From Alphaproteobacteria bacterium (GTDB taxonomy: Bacteria; Pseudomonadota; Alphaproteobacteria; UBA2966; CAIVPW01): a stretch of DNA of 32,927 bases. The position numbers and the translations under genes are program-made. Numbering within the stretch: position 1 is the stretch's first letter; each line of letters begins with the position of its first letter. This document shows positions 1 to 7,801 of this stretch, one piece after another. Location: positions 1 to 32,927 of the forward strand of contig JABHVE010000122.1 in the NCBI GenBank assembly GCA_018658465.1, in the 5' to 3' direction. A model generated the notes under the pieces. It did not search any database. It saw only the letters and a program-made list of their open reading frames with translations, and had not been told where the DNA came from.

Positions 1-789
1 GATTTGTGGGCGTTCAACGAAGAAATTGTGGTGCGCGCAGCTGCGGCCAGTGACATCCCGCTGATTTCGGCCATCGGCCACGAGCCCGATTTCACCCTGA
101 TAGATTTTGCCAGCGACCTGCGGGCACCGACCCCAACGGCTGCGGCGGAATTCGCGGTGCCTATGCGGGCCGAATTGATCGCTGGGATCGCAAGTCTTGG
201 GGCAAGGGTGTTCAGCGGTACATCGCGGGAATTGGATCGCCGCCGCGAAACGGTTGCGGGCTTGGGCAGGGGTTTGCGCGGCCCACGGGAGGCCTTGGAG
301 CTGGTCACCCAGCGGTTGGACCACGCCTCGGAACGGCTTTTCCGCGCCCAAACGGCTGCGATGACTAGGGGGGCTCAGGGGCTGGAAGCCACCGGCCGAC
401 GTTTGCGCCCCGATGTGTTGCGCCGGGGATTGGACGATATTCAGCGGCGTTTGGCCGACGGCTCCGCCCGCATGACCCGGGGCGTTCGGCGGACTGTGGC
501 CGACAGCAACCGTCTCTTGGGCACTCTGGCCCCACGTCTGCAAAGCGTTAGCCACCATGGGGTTTTGGCCCGTGGCTATGCCGTTTTGCGGGGCGACGAT
601 GGGGCCCCGGTAACCTCGGCCACGGGGGTGGTCACGGGAATGGGGCTGGACATTGAACTGCGCGACGGCCACATATCCACTGTGGTGACGGACGGGGCAA
701 AGCCATCGGCACCTAAACTTAAAAAGCCCAAGCCCGCGCCGAAGCCAACAAAATCCGGGACCAACGACCCCCAAGGATCGCTGTTATGA
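1..789 (+). CDS. xseA: Exodeoxyribonuclease VII large subunit, 3' part (5' end outside window)
   Basis: This is the C-terminal part of the large subunit of exodeoxyribonuclease VII, which with XseB degrades single-stranded DNA in the cytoplasm. The frame is open from base 1 (GAT TTG TGG), so the TTG at 4 given by the ORF track is not the start. The family signature is visible near the beginning: [20 protein letters not shown] followed by [10 protein letters not shown] long Arg/Leu/Ala-rich helical region follows, then the conserved LARGYAVLR segment and a Lys/Pro-rich tail ([12 protein letters not shown]) that is probably disordered. The stop overlaps the next gene's ATG by 4 nt (ATGA), so the two are probably translationally coupled. 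The catalytic OB-fold half lies outside the window. Confidence 0.95.
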   Translation, partial: DLWAFNEEIVVRAAAASDIPLISAIGHEPDFTLIDFASDLRAPTPTAAAEFAVPMRAELIAGIASLGARVFSGTSRELDRRRETVAGLGRGLRGPREALELVTQRLDHASERLFRAQTAAMTRGAQGLEATGRRLRPDVLRRGLDDIQRRLADGSARMTRGVRRTVADSNRLLGTLAPRLQSVSHHGVLARGYAVLRGDDGAPVTSATGVVTGMGLDIELRDGHISTVVTDGAKPSAPKLKKPKPAPKPTKSGTNDPQGSLL

Positions 790-1022
790 AAGACACCGTA
801 TCGAACCGACCGCCGGGGCCCGAAGCCGTGCTGAAATACGGCACGCCGGAATTCGAAGTGATTACGCCCGGTGCCTATGTGACCTGCGCCATCACCGGAT
901 CGGTCATTTTGGTGGAGCACCTGAAATATTGGAGCGTTGAGTTCCAAGAGGCCTATGTGGATGCGGCGGCGGCAAATCAGCGCCTGATCGACGCCCGGGG
1001 CCAGGCCGCGGAAGACTCCTGA
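786..1022 (+). CDS. DUF2093 family protein
   Basis: Small 78-residue protein of the DUF2093 family, which is found in alphaproteobacteria and has no known function. Visible family features are the [20 protein letters not shown] stretch, which reads like a short beta-rich fold, then an ITGSVI turn and the [18 protein letters not shown] helix. No signal peptide or membrane segment is seen, so it is probably cytoplasmic. It overlaps xseA by ATGA at its start, and its TGA stop lies just upstream of the M23 peptidase reading frame. Location next to xseA suggests co-transcription, not shared function. Confidence 0.85.
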   Translation: MKDTVSNRPPGPEAVLKYGTPEFEVITPGAYVTCAITGSVILVEHLKYWSVEFQEAYVDAAAANQRLIDARGQAAEDS

Positions 1023-1042
1023 TCCGCTTTTTTTCCGCCGTC

Positions 1043-1837
1043 TTGATGGGCCTTTTCATCCTGGCCCCTCACGCCGCGACATCCCAAACTTTTCAGCTAA
1101 CCGGCAACGCCATCCAAGGCGGCATGATGATCGGCTTGGCACCTGGGGCCGTGTCCGCCAGCGTTGATGGGATTGCCTCTCAGGTCTCTGCCGACGGTGT
1201 CTTCGTTATTGGTTTCCCCACCGAGGCCCCGGACCGCGCGACCCTAACGGTCCGGTTCGCCGATGGTCGATCTGAAACCCGTATTTTGGAAATCGCCCAG
1301 CGCACATATGACGTGGAACGCATTGATGGTCTGCCAGCGGCCCAGGTGACACCGCCCCAAGATGTTCTAAATCGAATCTCTCGGGAAAACGCCGCGATTG
1401 CCGCGGTGCGGGCCATGGATACAGCAGTGCCATGGTTCGCTGGGGGATTTCGCTGGCCGGCCACGGGGCGCATATCAGGGGTCTATGGCAGCCGCAGAAT
1501 TCTGAATGGCCAGCCACGGCAACCCCATTATGGGGTGGATGTGGCGGCCCCCACGGGCACGCCTGTGGTGGCCCCCGCATCTGGCACCATCGCACTGGCC
1601 GAGGCCGATTTGTATTACACCGGGGGCACCGTGATGATCGACCACGGGTTCGGGGTGACGTCGGTGATGTCCCACCTGTCCGCGATCTTGGTCGGAGTGG
1701 GTGCCCATGTGCAGCCCGGCGATGTCATTGGCTTGGTGGGGGCCACGGGCCGGGTCACCGGCGCCCATCTGGATTGGCGGGTGAATTGGTTCACCGTGCG
1801 CCTGGACCCAGCCTTGCTTGTAGGGCCCATGGAGTAG
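1043..1837 (+). CDS. Secreted M23-family (LytM) peptidase-like protein
   Basis: Envelope protein with a C-terminal M23/LytM domain (about residues 145-255 of 264), the fold of zinc endopeptidases that cut peptidoglycan cross-links. Seen: HYGVD (H162, D166), MSHLS (H211) and GAHLDWRVNW (H242, D244). In canonical LytM the last motif is HxH; here it is H-L-D, so the third zinc ligand is Asp instead of His. That may still bind metal, or the protein may be a degenerate amidase activator; the sequence does not decide. The start is uncertain: TTG 1043/ATG 1046 give a truncated signal peptide and have no Shine-Dalgarno site. The frame is open upstream, and CTG 1019, with GGAAGA just before it, would give a normal signal peptide ([18 protein letters not shown]). 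Confidence 0.85.
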   Translation: MMGLFILAPHAATSQTFQLTGNAIQGGMMIGLAPGAVSASVDGIASQVSADGVFVIGFPTEAPDRATLTVRFADGRSETRILEIAQRTYDVERIDGLPAAQVTPPQDVLNRISRENAAIAAVRAMDTAVPWFAGGFRWPATGRISGVYGSRRILNGQPRQPHYGVDVAAPTGTPVVAPASGTIALAEADLYYTGGTVMIDHGFGVTSVMSHLSAILVGVGAHVQPGDVIGLVGATGRVTGAHLDWRVNWFTVRLDPALLVGPME

Positions 1838-1851
1838 TTGTTGTGTTTGTT

Positions 1852-2046
1852 GGGCCATCTGGAATGCACCCAGAGCCCAATGCTGCGGAGCAGCGATTCA
1901 AGAAGCTGCGGAGCAGCGATTCAAAAATGCAATGGCCCCTGCCAGAGTTAGTCGGGCCATCTGAAATGGACCCAAAGCCATAATGCTGCGGAGCAGCGGT
2001 TCAAAAATGCAATGGCTCCTGCCAGAGCTAGTCGGGCCATCTGGAA
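1852..2046. repeat. Tandem duplication of the lpxL 3' end (units of 102 and 80 bp, then the gene itself)
   Basis: Three copies of a block starting GGGCCATCT lie at 1852, 1954 and 2034. The third copy is the real lpxL C-terminal coding end. The unit at 1954 still encodes W-L-W-V-H-F-R-W-P-D-stop on the minus strand, against WLWVHSRWPD-stop in the gene. The first unit is 22 bp longer because it carries an internal duplication of GCTGCGGAGCAGCGATTCAA. Each unit contains the short hairpin GCTGC-GGA-GCAGC. This fills the whole gap between the M23 gene and lpxL. Confidence 0.85.
2003..2028 (-). terminator. Possible lpxL terminator
   Basis: Read on the minus strand right after the lpxL stop: GCTC-tggcag-GAGC, then cattgca and TTTTT. 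The stem is only 4 bp and the T-run is displaced by 7 nt, so this is a weak candidate. A copy of the same T-run and hairpin, with a changed stem base, is present in the upstream tandem unit at about 1923-1948. Confidence 0.3.
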
Positions 2047-2951
2047 TGAACCCAGAGCCATTGCTCCGGGCGCTCAATGATCCATCCCTCGATGATCTCG
2101 TTGACCTCGGCCATGGTTTCCGCCACATCGTTGGCTTCCTTGCCGGACGACGCCGGGACCACGGGCGGATAAAAAGTCAGCCGGAACCGCGCGCCATCCA
2201 ACCGTTCACACCGACAAGGCACAATCGGCACACCTGCCCGAATCGCGAACCGTGCCAGAGCCGGAGCGGTCATGGCGTCGCGGCCAAAAAACGGCACCGG
2301 AATACCGTCGTTCATTTTCTGATCCACCAGCATGGCGAAATGGCGGCCTTGGCCCAGCCCCGCGATCATCGCACGGGCCCCCTGGATGCCTTTGCCGACA
2401 AATCCGCCTGATTTGGCCCGGGCGTTTTGCACCATGCGGTCGACGATGGGGTTGTTTAAAGGCCGGTACACGTTCCCGGTGTTTGGAATGATCTGACCTA
2501 CGCCCAAGGCCACCACGTCCCACGATCCCAGGTGGGCGGAAAACACGATGCCGCCCTTGTCGTCGTCCCGTAATGCTTCCAAATATTCCCGCCCCACCAC
2601 TTCGATGCGGCCGTCCTTTGCGGCGACATCGAAGGCATCAAGGCAGGCGATCTCGGCGGCATAGCGGCCCAAATTTTCCCACATGCCGCGGATCGTTTCG
2701 TCCACTTGGCCGCTGGTCATTTCCGGGAACGCCCCCCGCAAATTTCGCCGGGCGCGTTTGGTCACCCCCAACAGGGGGCCGATGGTGCGGGCGATTGCGG
2801 CCCCGGCGTCGGACGCCCGGTCCACCCCCATCCGCCGGAAAAGCGTCAGCAAAATACCAACCATGAAGGCTTCCAGCGGGTTGCCCACGACCCGCCGTAC
2901 CCAGCCGCGGGAACCCGTGGGAACACTTTGACGTTCAGTCTCGTCGGTCAT
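2028..2951 (-). CDS. lpxL: Lipid A biosynthesis lauroyl acyltransferase (LpxL/HtrB family)
   Basis: Late acyltransferase that adds a secondary acyl chain to Kdo-lipid A at the inner membrane. At 307 residues it has the usual length. The catalytic HX4D motif is seen as SAHLGSWD (H140, D145), followed by the NVYRPLNNP segment, the GRHFAMLVDQK motif and VPFFGRDAMTAPALARFA. A hydrophobic stretch near residues 26-37 could anchor it to the membrane. The protein ends WLWVHSRWPD. It is the last gene of the msbA-like/DUF374/lpxK/lpxL chain, and its ATG overlaps the lpxK stop (ATGA). LpxL and LpxM paralogs are hard to separate by eye. The final codons are tandemly duplicated downstream. Confidence 0.9.
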   Translation of the reverse strand: MTDETERQSVPTGSRGWVRRVVGNPLEAFMVGILLTLFRRMGVDRASDAGAAIARTIGPLLGVTKRARRNLRGAFPEMTSGQVDETIRGMWENLGRYAAEIACLDAFDVAAKDGRIEVVGREYLEALRDDDKGGIVFSAHLGSWDVVALGVGQIIPNTGNVYRPLNNPIVDRMVQNARAKSGGFVGKGIQGARAMIAGLGQGRHFAMLVDQKMNDGIPVPFFGRDAMTAPALARFAIRAGVPIVPCRCERLDGARFRLTFYPPVVPASSGKEANDVAETMAEVNEIIEGWIIERPEQWLWVHSRWPD

Positions 2952-3964
2952 GGCTTGCCCACCGGGGCCAATACGGCGTCAAGGGCAGCAGGGTCGGCGA
3001 ATTCCATATGGACTTCCACCACCTCCAGACCCTCGGCAATGCGGCTGGGAATGCGCGCCAAGTCTTTCGATGTCGTGACCAAACGGGCGCCGGTGGCCAG
3101 AGCATCAGCGCGCAAGGTTTCCAAGTCTCCGTCCGTATAGGGATGATGATCGGGAAACCCGTGGGTGCGCACAACAGTGCATTCCAATTCTTCCAAGGTT
3201 TGGAAAAACTTTTCCGGGCGGCCGATGCCACAAAACCCGATTACCCTGGCGCCCCCCAGACGGCTGGCGGAGTCTTTTGTGGGCACCAGATGCGCCGCCA
3301 GGACCGGTAGGCCCCCGGTGTCCGCCTGGGTGGTTGGCGCCATTTCATCGTCGACCATCACCACGGCATGGGCCCGGGCAAATCCGATTTCTGGGCGTTC
3401 CCGCAGGGGGCCGGCGGGCAGCAATCGGCCGTTGCCGTGACCAAAGCCAGCGTCGATGACAATGATCGAGACATCTTTTTCCAGCCCGGGGTTTTGAAAT
3501 CCGTCGTCCATGACCAACACCGTTGCCCCGTCCTTGATGGCGGCCTGGGCGCTGATCCGGCGGTCCTTGGAAACCCATGTGGGGGCTGCATTGGCCAACA
3601 ACAATGGCTCGTCGCCGACCTCCACCGCCGTGTGCAAACCTGTGTCCACCCGCACCAGACCTTTTAGATGGCCATGGTATCCACGGGTCAGAAAATGCGG
3701 GGTGTGGCCTTGGGTTGCTAGGCGCTGGGCGATGGCCAAGGCCGTGGGAGTTTTGCCAGCACCGCCCACCACCAGATTGCCGACGCAAACGACCGGCACG
3801 GAAACCCGCAATGGCTTGGCCCTGGCCCATCGGGATTTGGCTGCCATGGCAAAGGCCCAACTGATGGGCACAAGGGCGGTGGATCGAAAGCTAGGCCGTT
3901 CCCAAAACGATGGGGCGCGCGTGTTGCCACGAACACCGCCCCACCAAGACCGCCATTCGTTCAC
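2948..3964 (-). CDS. lpxK: Tetraacyldisaccharide 4'-kinase
   Basis: Phosphorylates the 4' position of the lipid A disaccharide using ATP at the inner membrane. The P-loop is seen as GNLVVGGAGKT (about residues 62-72), followed by PTALAIAQRL, the LTRGYHG motif, and VLVMDDGFQNPGLEKD, all typical of LpxK. The ORF track starts at 4126, but the first 54 residues there are Arg-rich shadow of the upstream gene. I place the start at GTG 3964, because it overlaps the DUF374 stop as GTGA, matches the 4-nt coupling at both neighbouring junctions, and gives 338 residues, the normal family length. A hydrophobic N-terminal segment precedes the P-loop. Confidence 0.93.
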   Translation of the reverse strand: MNEWRSWWGGVRGNTRAPSFWERPSFRSTALVPISWAFAMAAKSRWARAKPLRVSVPVVCVGNLVVGGAGKTPTALAIAQRLATQGHTPHFLTRGYHGHLKGLVRVDTGLHTAVEVGDEPLLLANAAPTWVSKDRRISAQAAIKDGATVLVMDDGFQNPGLEKDVSIIVIDAGFGHGNGRLLPAGPLRERPEIGFARAHAVVMVDDEMAPTTQADTGGLPVLAAHLVPTKDSASRLGGARVIGFCGIGRPEKFFQTLEELECTVVRTHGFPDHHPYTDGDLETLRADALATGARLVTTSKDLARIPSRIAEGLEVVEVHMEFADPAALDAVLAPVGKP

Positions 3965-4680
3965 GCGTTTTGGCTGGGCAGCGCTGGTTCGGGTTCTATT
4001 GGAAGGTGGCCGGTCAGCCGATCCGCGAGGTCGGTGACGGCGGTAATGGCGGCTTCGATTTTTGCTAGGGCGGCGGCGCAGGCGTCGTCGTCCGCGTCCC
4101 GGGGAATTGTGATCGGTTCCCCCCACACGAACACGCCGCGGGAAAACGGCAAGGGCACCTGGAATTTATCCCAGCTGGCCATGATTTTGCGGCGGCTGAC
4201 GCTGATTGCCATGGGGATCACCGGGACCCCTGCCAGACGCGCCGCAGTCACCACGCCTGCCCGGGCGCGCATATGGGGCCCGCGGGGGCCGTCCGGGGCC
4301 AAACAAATGCTGGCACCGTTTTTCAATGTTTTGACCATGGCCCGCAGCACCCCGGCACCGTCATCGGATGACGATCCGCGCAATGCGCCGATGCCAAACC
4401 GGTCCATGGTTTGGGCCAGCAGATCGCCGTCCCGGTGGCGGGAAATGATGGTCTTGATGGGCACGCCTTTGCGCCATCCGTAAAACAACATCATCAGACG
4501 ACCGTGCCAAAAGCTGAGGATAAAAGGCTGGCCCTTGTCCCACATTTGGGCTGGGAATTCCTCGCCCGTGACTTCCCATCGGGTGGTGACGTGGACCAAC
4601 ACCATGTACCAAGCCGCAAGGCGCGCGGCCAAGTACCGAATAAATCCAACTCTTACAATTTGTCTTGCTGCTCGTTTCAT
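3961..4680 (-). CDS. DUF374 / lysophospholipid acyltransferase-like protein
   Basis: A 239-residue protein of the DUF374 group, distantly related to PlsC-type acyltransferases and commonly found beside lipid A genes in alphaproteobacteria. Seen: PFILSFWHGRLMM in place of a classical HX4D motif, the IISRHRDGDLLA segment, the RGSSSDDGAG loop, and LAPDGPRGPHMRARAGVV, the family hallmark. The N-terminal 30 residues are basic and hydrophobic, suggesting membrane association. The substrate is unknown; a role in lipid A or outer-membrane lipid acylation is inferred from the neighbours. It overlaps the upstream ABC gene (ATGA) and lpxK (GTGA). waaA (Kdo transferase), often found between DUF374 and lpxK in relatives, is not here. 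Confidence 0.85.
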   Translation of the reverse strand: MKRAARQIVRVGFIRYLAARLAAWYMVLVHVTTRWEVTGEEFPAQMWDKGQPFILSFWHGRLMMLFYGWRKGVPIKTIISRHRDGDLLAQTMDRFGIGALRGSSSDDGAGVLRAMVKTLKNGASICLAPDGPRGPHMRARAGVVTAARLAGVPVIPMAISVSRRKIMASWDKFQVPLPFSRGVFVWGEPITIPRDADDDACAAALAKIEAAITAVTDLADRLTGHLPIEPEPALPSQNA

Positions 4681-6512
4681 CCGCTCGTTACCAAATTTGC
4701 CGGGGCCTCACCGTCAGGGCCCCCCTGTTCATGTTGGGCGGAATACAAAGATTGGTATAGCCCGCCGCGCATTAATAATTCAGCATGGGTGCCGCTTTCG
4801 ACAATGCGACCCTTGTCAATGGCATGGATTATATCCGCCCCAGCCACGGTGGAAAGCCTGTGAGCCACCACCAATGTCGTTCGGTCCTTCATCAATCGGG
4901 CCAAAGCGACCTGTACTTGGCGCTCAGATTCCGTATCTAAGGCCGATGTCGCCTCATCCAATAGCAGAATTGGCGCATCTTTCAACATCGCCCTGGCAAT
5001 GGCGATCCTTTGGCGCTGGCCGCCGGATAGCAACGCCCCGCCTTCGCCAACCAAAGTGTCATAGCCATTGGGCAACGCCGAGACAAACTCGTGGGCGGCA
5101 GCGGCCTTGGCGCAGGCGATGATGTCGTCGTCGCTGGCACCCATCCGACCATATTCAATGTTGTCCCGCACCGATCCGCTAAACAGGGCTGCTTCTTGGC
5201 TCACCAAGGCGATGGCGCCGCGCAGAGATTCCAAAGTGGCATCCCGCACGTCCATGCCATCCACAACCACGCGGCCTTCGGTGACGTCATAGAACCGCGG
5301 GATCAGGTTTAGCAGCGACGTTTTGCCGCCCCCCGATGGCCCCACCAAGGCTACGGTGCGTCCGGCCGCCAAGACCAAGGAGACATCCGCCAACGCCACC
5401 CGACCATCGCCATATCGGAACGTCACATTTTCAAAATCAATTGTGCCGTCGGTGACCACCAAATTCTTGGCGTCGGCGCGGTCGGCGATCTCCGGCGCGG
5501 CATCCATCAGGGCGAAAATACGCTGGGCCGCTGCCAAGCCTTCCTGCAAAACCGCGTTCAGATTGGCGATGCTTTTCATGGGCTGATAGGCGAACAGCAA
5601 CGCTGTGATGAACGAGAACAAATCCCCCGGAGTCATGGCCCCGTCGATGACCTGGGAGCCCCCGTAATAAATGATTACAGCCACCGCAACGCCGCCCAGG
5701 GCCTCCATGACCGGCGTGTTCGACGCCCGGATAAACACCATGTGGTTCCAAGATTTCAGGCGGGCGTTGATCGCGGATTTGGCGCGATCGGTCTCGAATT
5801 CTTCGCGGCCATAGGCCTTGATTTGGCGGGCCCCCAAAAATGTCTCGGACAGTATGGACGCCAATGAGCCCGTGCGTTCTTGCATGGTCCGCGACGCCAC
5901 CCGCATGCGCTTCCCCAACAGCCGCACCGGGACGATGGCGATGGGGAAAATTATGACGACAACCAAAGTCATTTCCCAACTGCGATAAAGCATCAAGCCG
6001 ATCAGGAAAACCAACATCAGCACGTCTTTGGAAATGCCGGTGATTGCGCGGGCCACGGCGATGCGCAGCAAGTTGGCATCTTCCAAGAAATTCGACACCA
6101 ATTTGCCCGACGGCTCGTTGTGGAAATACGCCAAGTCCGCGCGCATCTGGTGGGCGAACAATCGGGATTGCATTTCGGCGACAATCCTCTGACCGGTGGC
6201 CCCCATCAAATAGGTCTGGGCGAACGACGAAAACCCGATCAGCACCGCCACCCCAAACACCGCAAACGGCACCACGATCAACATGGTGCGGTCCTTTTTC
6301 AACAAGATGTCGTCCAACAAGGGCTGCATCAGCCAGGCATAGGCAGCGGTGGCACCCGCCACCAACACCATGGCCACGGCCGCCACCAACAAGGTGCCGA
6401 TGTGGCCCGCCAGATATTCCCGCACCAGGCGTCGCACCAAGCCCATGGTGGGCAAGTCGGCGGTGGGCAGATCGGCGTTTTTCTCTGATTCTCGCTGGGT
6501 ATTTGTGGTCAT
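4677..6512 (-). CDS. msbA: MsbA-type lipid A flippase, ABC transporter with fused permease and ATPase
   Basis: A 611-residue half-transporter that works as a homodimer in the inner membrane. The N-terminal half (about residues 25-330) has six predicted membrane spans. The ATPase half has Walker A GPSGGGKTSLLNL, a Q-loop ALVSQEAALF, the signature LLSGGQRQRIAIARAM, Walker B ILLLDEATSALD and the H-loop VVAHRLST. The MsbA assignment, flipping the lipid A core across the inner membrane, rests on its being the first gene of a chain with DUF374, lpxK and lpxL; the fold alone would fit many exporters. The ATG at 6512 is the natural start. It lies 48 nt after the Rap1a-like pair and may share their transcript. 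Confidence 0.88.
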   Translation of the reverse strand: MTTNTQRESEKNADLPTADLPTMGLVRRLVREYLAGHIGTLLVAAVAMVLVAGATAAYAWLMQPLLDDILLKKDRTMLIVVPFAVFGVAVLIGFSSFAQTYLMGATGQRIVAEMQSRLFAHQMRADLAYFHNEPSGKLVSNFLEDANLLRIAVARAITGISKDVLMLVFLIGLMLYRSWEMTLVVVIIFPIAIVPVRLLGKRMRVASRTMQERTGSLASILSETFLGARQIKAYGREEFETDRAKSAINARLKSWNHMVFIRASNTPVMEALGGVAVAVIIYYGGSQVIDGAMTPGDLFSFITALLFAYQPMKSIANLNAVLQEGLAAAQRIFALMDAAPEIADRADAKNLVVTDGTIDFENVTFRYGDGRVALADVSLVLAAGRTVALVGPSGGGKTSLLNLIPRFYDVTEGRVVVDGMDVRDATLESLRGAIALVSQEAALFSGSVRDNIEYGRMGASDDDIIACAKAAAAHEFVSALPNGYDTLVGEGGALLSGGQRQRIAIARAMLKDAPILLLDEATSALDTESERQVQVALARLMKDRTTLVVAHRLSTVAGADIIHAIDKGRIVESGTHAELLMRGGLYQSLYSAQHEQGGPDGEAPANLVTSG

Positions 6513-6560
6513 TTAGGGCGGAATCCTACCACGGAGCTGCATTTTCGCGCCACAGGTAGA

Positions 6561-6911
6561 CTATCCAGTGCAGGGGTAGTTTTCAGCCAACGTGGCGATC
6601 AAGGCCACTGTACGCAGCAGGTCCTTGCCGTCTGGGTTGCGATCTGCCCAATCGACGAAGGCCAGGCGCACCGCCTCGGTGGTTGGCCAGCGCTCAGGGA
6701 AGCAGAACTTGTTGTGTTCCATGGCTTGGAACCCTTCGACCGCGCCGCGCAGCCACCATTCGCAGGTGTCGCGCCGGGGGTCATAGAAATCCTGGGAACA
6801 GGCGTCGATCATGGAGTCCGCCGTGGCCCGAACGTTTTGCTGGGCGGATGCGGGCGCTGCCAGCACCAGGGCGGCCCCTGCCGCCAATCCAACCCGAATT
6901 AATCCACGCAT
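6561..6911 (-). CDS. Secreted Rap1a/Tai-like protein, copy 2
   Basis: A 116-residue protein with a clear signal peptide (MRGLIRVGLAAGAALVLAAPASAQ), so periplasmic. The mature part has the layout of the Rap1a/Tai immunity-protein family: a first Cys in MIDACSQDFYDP, then CEWWLRGAVEGFQAM, FCFPERWPTTEAVR, WADRN and a final ENYPC. Four mature cysteines could form two disulfides. It overlaps the upstream paralog by 13 nt and is clearly its tandem duplicate. In some bacteria this family neutralises type VI secretion amidase effectors, but no such effector is seen nearby, so the true role is unknown. The family call is from pattern memory, not a search. Confidence 0.75.
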   Translation of the reverse strand: MRGLIRVGLAAGAALVLAAPASAQQNVRATADSMIDACSQDFYDPRRDTCEWWLRGAVEGFQAMEHNKFCFPERWPTTEAVRLAFVDWADRNPDGKDLLRTVALIATLAENYPCTG

Positions 6912-7261
6912 GGGAACGCTTCGGCCACCGCCGCGAACAATGCAGGGGTGCGCAGCATTTCCAGCCGATCATCGTCGGCCTCTGCCCAGGCCACATAGAT
7001 TTCTCGCAAATCCTCTTCATTCGGCCATTTTGCTTCAAAGCAAAATTGCCTGCCCGCTGGGGCAATAAGGGCCGCCGCCTGGTGGCCTTCGATGGCACCG
7101 CGCAGCCACCAAATGCAGCTGGCGCGCATGGGGCTGTAAAAATCTTCGGCGCAGGCCCCCACCATCAGCTTGGCTTTTTCCTTGCTGTTGGCTTCTTGGG
7201 CCCCTGCCTGGACGGCAAAGCCCAACACCAACGCCGCCGAAATTGCCAAAATCTTTTGCAT
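6899..7261 (-). CDS. Secreted Rap1a/Tai-like protein, copy 1
   Basis: A 120-residue paralog of the next gene, with signal peptide MQKILAISAALVLGFAVQAGAQ and the same cysteine and Trp pattern: VGACAEDFYSP, CIWWLRGAIEGHQAA, FCFEAKWPNEEDLR, WAEAD and EAFPC. It has a small extra loop (ALIAPAGRQ) before the FCF motif. It is the first gene of the minus-strand run and has an AGGA about 12 nt ahead of the ATG. The 88-nt gap to the divergent TfoX-like gene should hold promoters for both directions. Function is inferred only from the family fold. Confidence 0.75.
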   Translation of the reverse strand: MQKILAISAALVLGFAVQAGAQEANSKEKAKLMVGACAEDFYSPMRASCIWWLRGAIEGHQAAALIAPAGRQFCFEAKWPNEEDLREIYVAWAEADDDRLEMLRTPALFAAVAEAFPCVD

Positions 7262-7349
7262 GAGTTGCGGTCCTAGCCAGGGATGCGATTTCCGTCGCCC
7301 AAGCGTACCATGGGGCCCGGAATTTAGGGCACAAAGTCAGGGGGCAATC

Positions 7350-7709
7350 ATGGCCACCAGCGACGGGGCGTTGGAACACATCCTAGATTTGCTGGGGCCG
7401 GTGGAGCCCGAGGCAAAACGCATGTTCGGCGGCCTTGGCATTTTTCACCGGGGCCTGATGTTCGCCCTGATGGACGACGATACCCTGTACATGAAGGTCG
7501 ATGATCTAACCCTTGCAGATTACGAAGCGGAAGGATCAGGCCCGTTCACCGTGGTCATGCGCGGCAAAGAAACCACCATGGGCTATCGCGAAATCCCGGC
7601 GAATGTTTTGGAAGATCACGACCGCCTGATCGACTGGGCCAACAAAGCCATCGATGTGGCCCTGCGCGCCGATGCCGCTAAGCCAGCGTCGAAACGGAAA
7701 ATCAAATAG
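7350..7709 (+). CDS. TfoX N-terminal domain protein
   Basis: A 119-residue cytoplasmic protein matching the TfoX-N domain: LGPVEPEAKRMFGGLGIFHRGLMFALM, DDTLYMKVDD, a Gly/Pro loop, then TTMGYREIPANVL and a C-terminal helix WANKAIDVAL. The tail (KPASKRKIK) is basic. Full-length TfoX/Sxy regulators of competence also carry a C-terminal TfoX-C domain, absent here, so a competence role should not be assumed. The ORF track begins at 7170, but ATG 7350 has GGGGG closely upstream (cagggggcaatc) and begins where family similarity starts. It is transcribed divergently from the Rap1a-like pair and convergently with cysQ. Confidence 0.85.
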   Translation: MATSDGALEHILDLLGPVEPEAKRMFGGLGIFHRGLMFALMDDDTLYMKVDDLTLADYEAEGSGPFTVVMRGKETTMGYREIPANVLEDHDRLIDWANKAIDVALRADAAKPASKRKIK

Positions 7710-7764
7710 CCGGAGGGGTCGTTTTTAGACCTCTTTGGCGGTCGGGATCCCCGAGCGCCTTGTT

Positions 7765-7785
7765 CCCTCTCCCTACAGGGGAGGG
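7765..7785. repeat. CCCTCTCCC-type palindromic repeat
   Basis: CCCTCTCCC-taca-GGGGAGGG hairpin in the 92-nt gap between the convergent TfoX-like and cysQ genes. It resembles the GGGAGAGGG-type intergenic hairpins scattered through many alphaproteobacterial genomes. Similar elements occur in this window at 27274, 27395 and 32585. It could help end transcription in both directions, but no T-run follows. Confidence 0.6.
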
Positions 7786-7801
7786 ATATGGGAGGGGTCG
7801 C

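Noticed and set aside
3965-4126. N-terminal extension of lpxK in the ORF track
   Set aside because: These Arg-rich codons overlap the DUF374 gene in another frame; GTG 3964 gives the normal LpxK length and a GTGA overlap.
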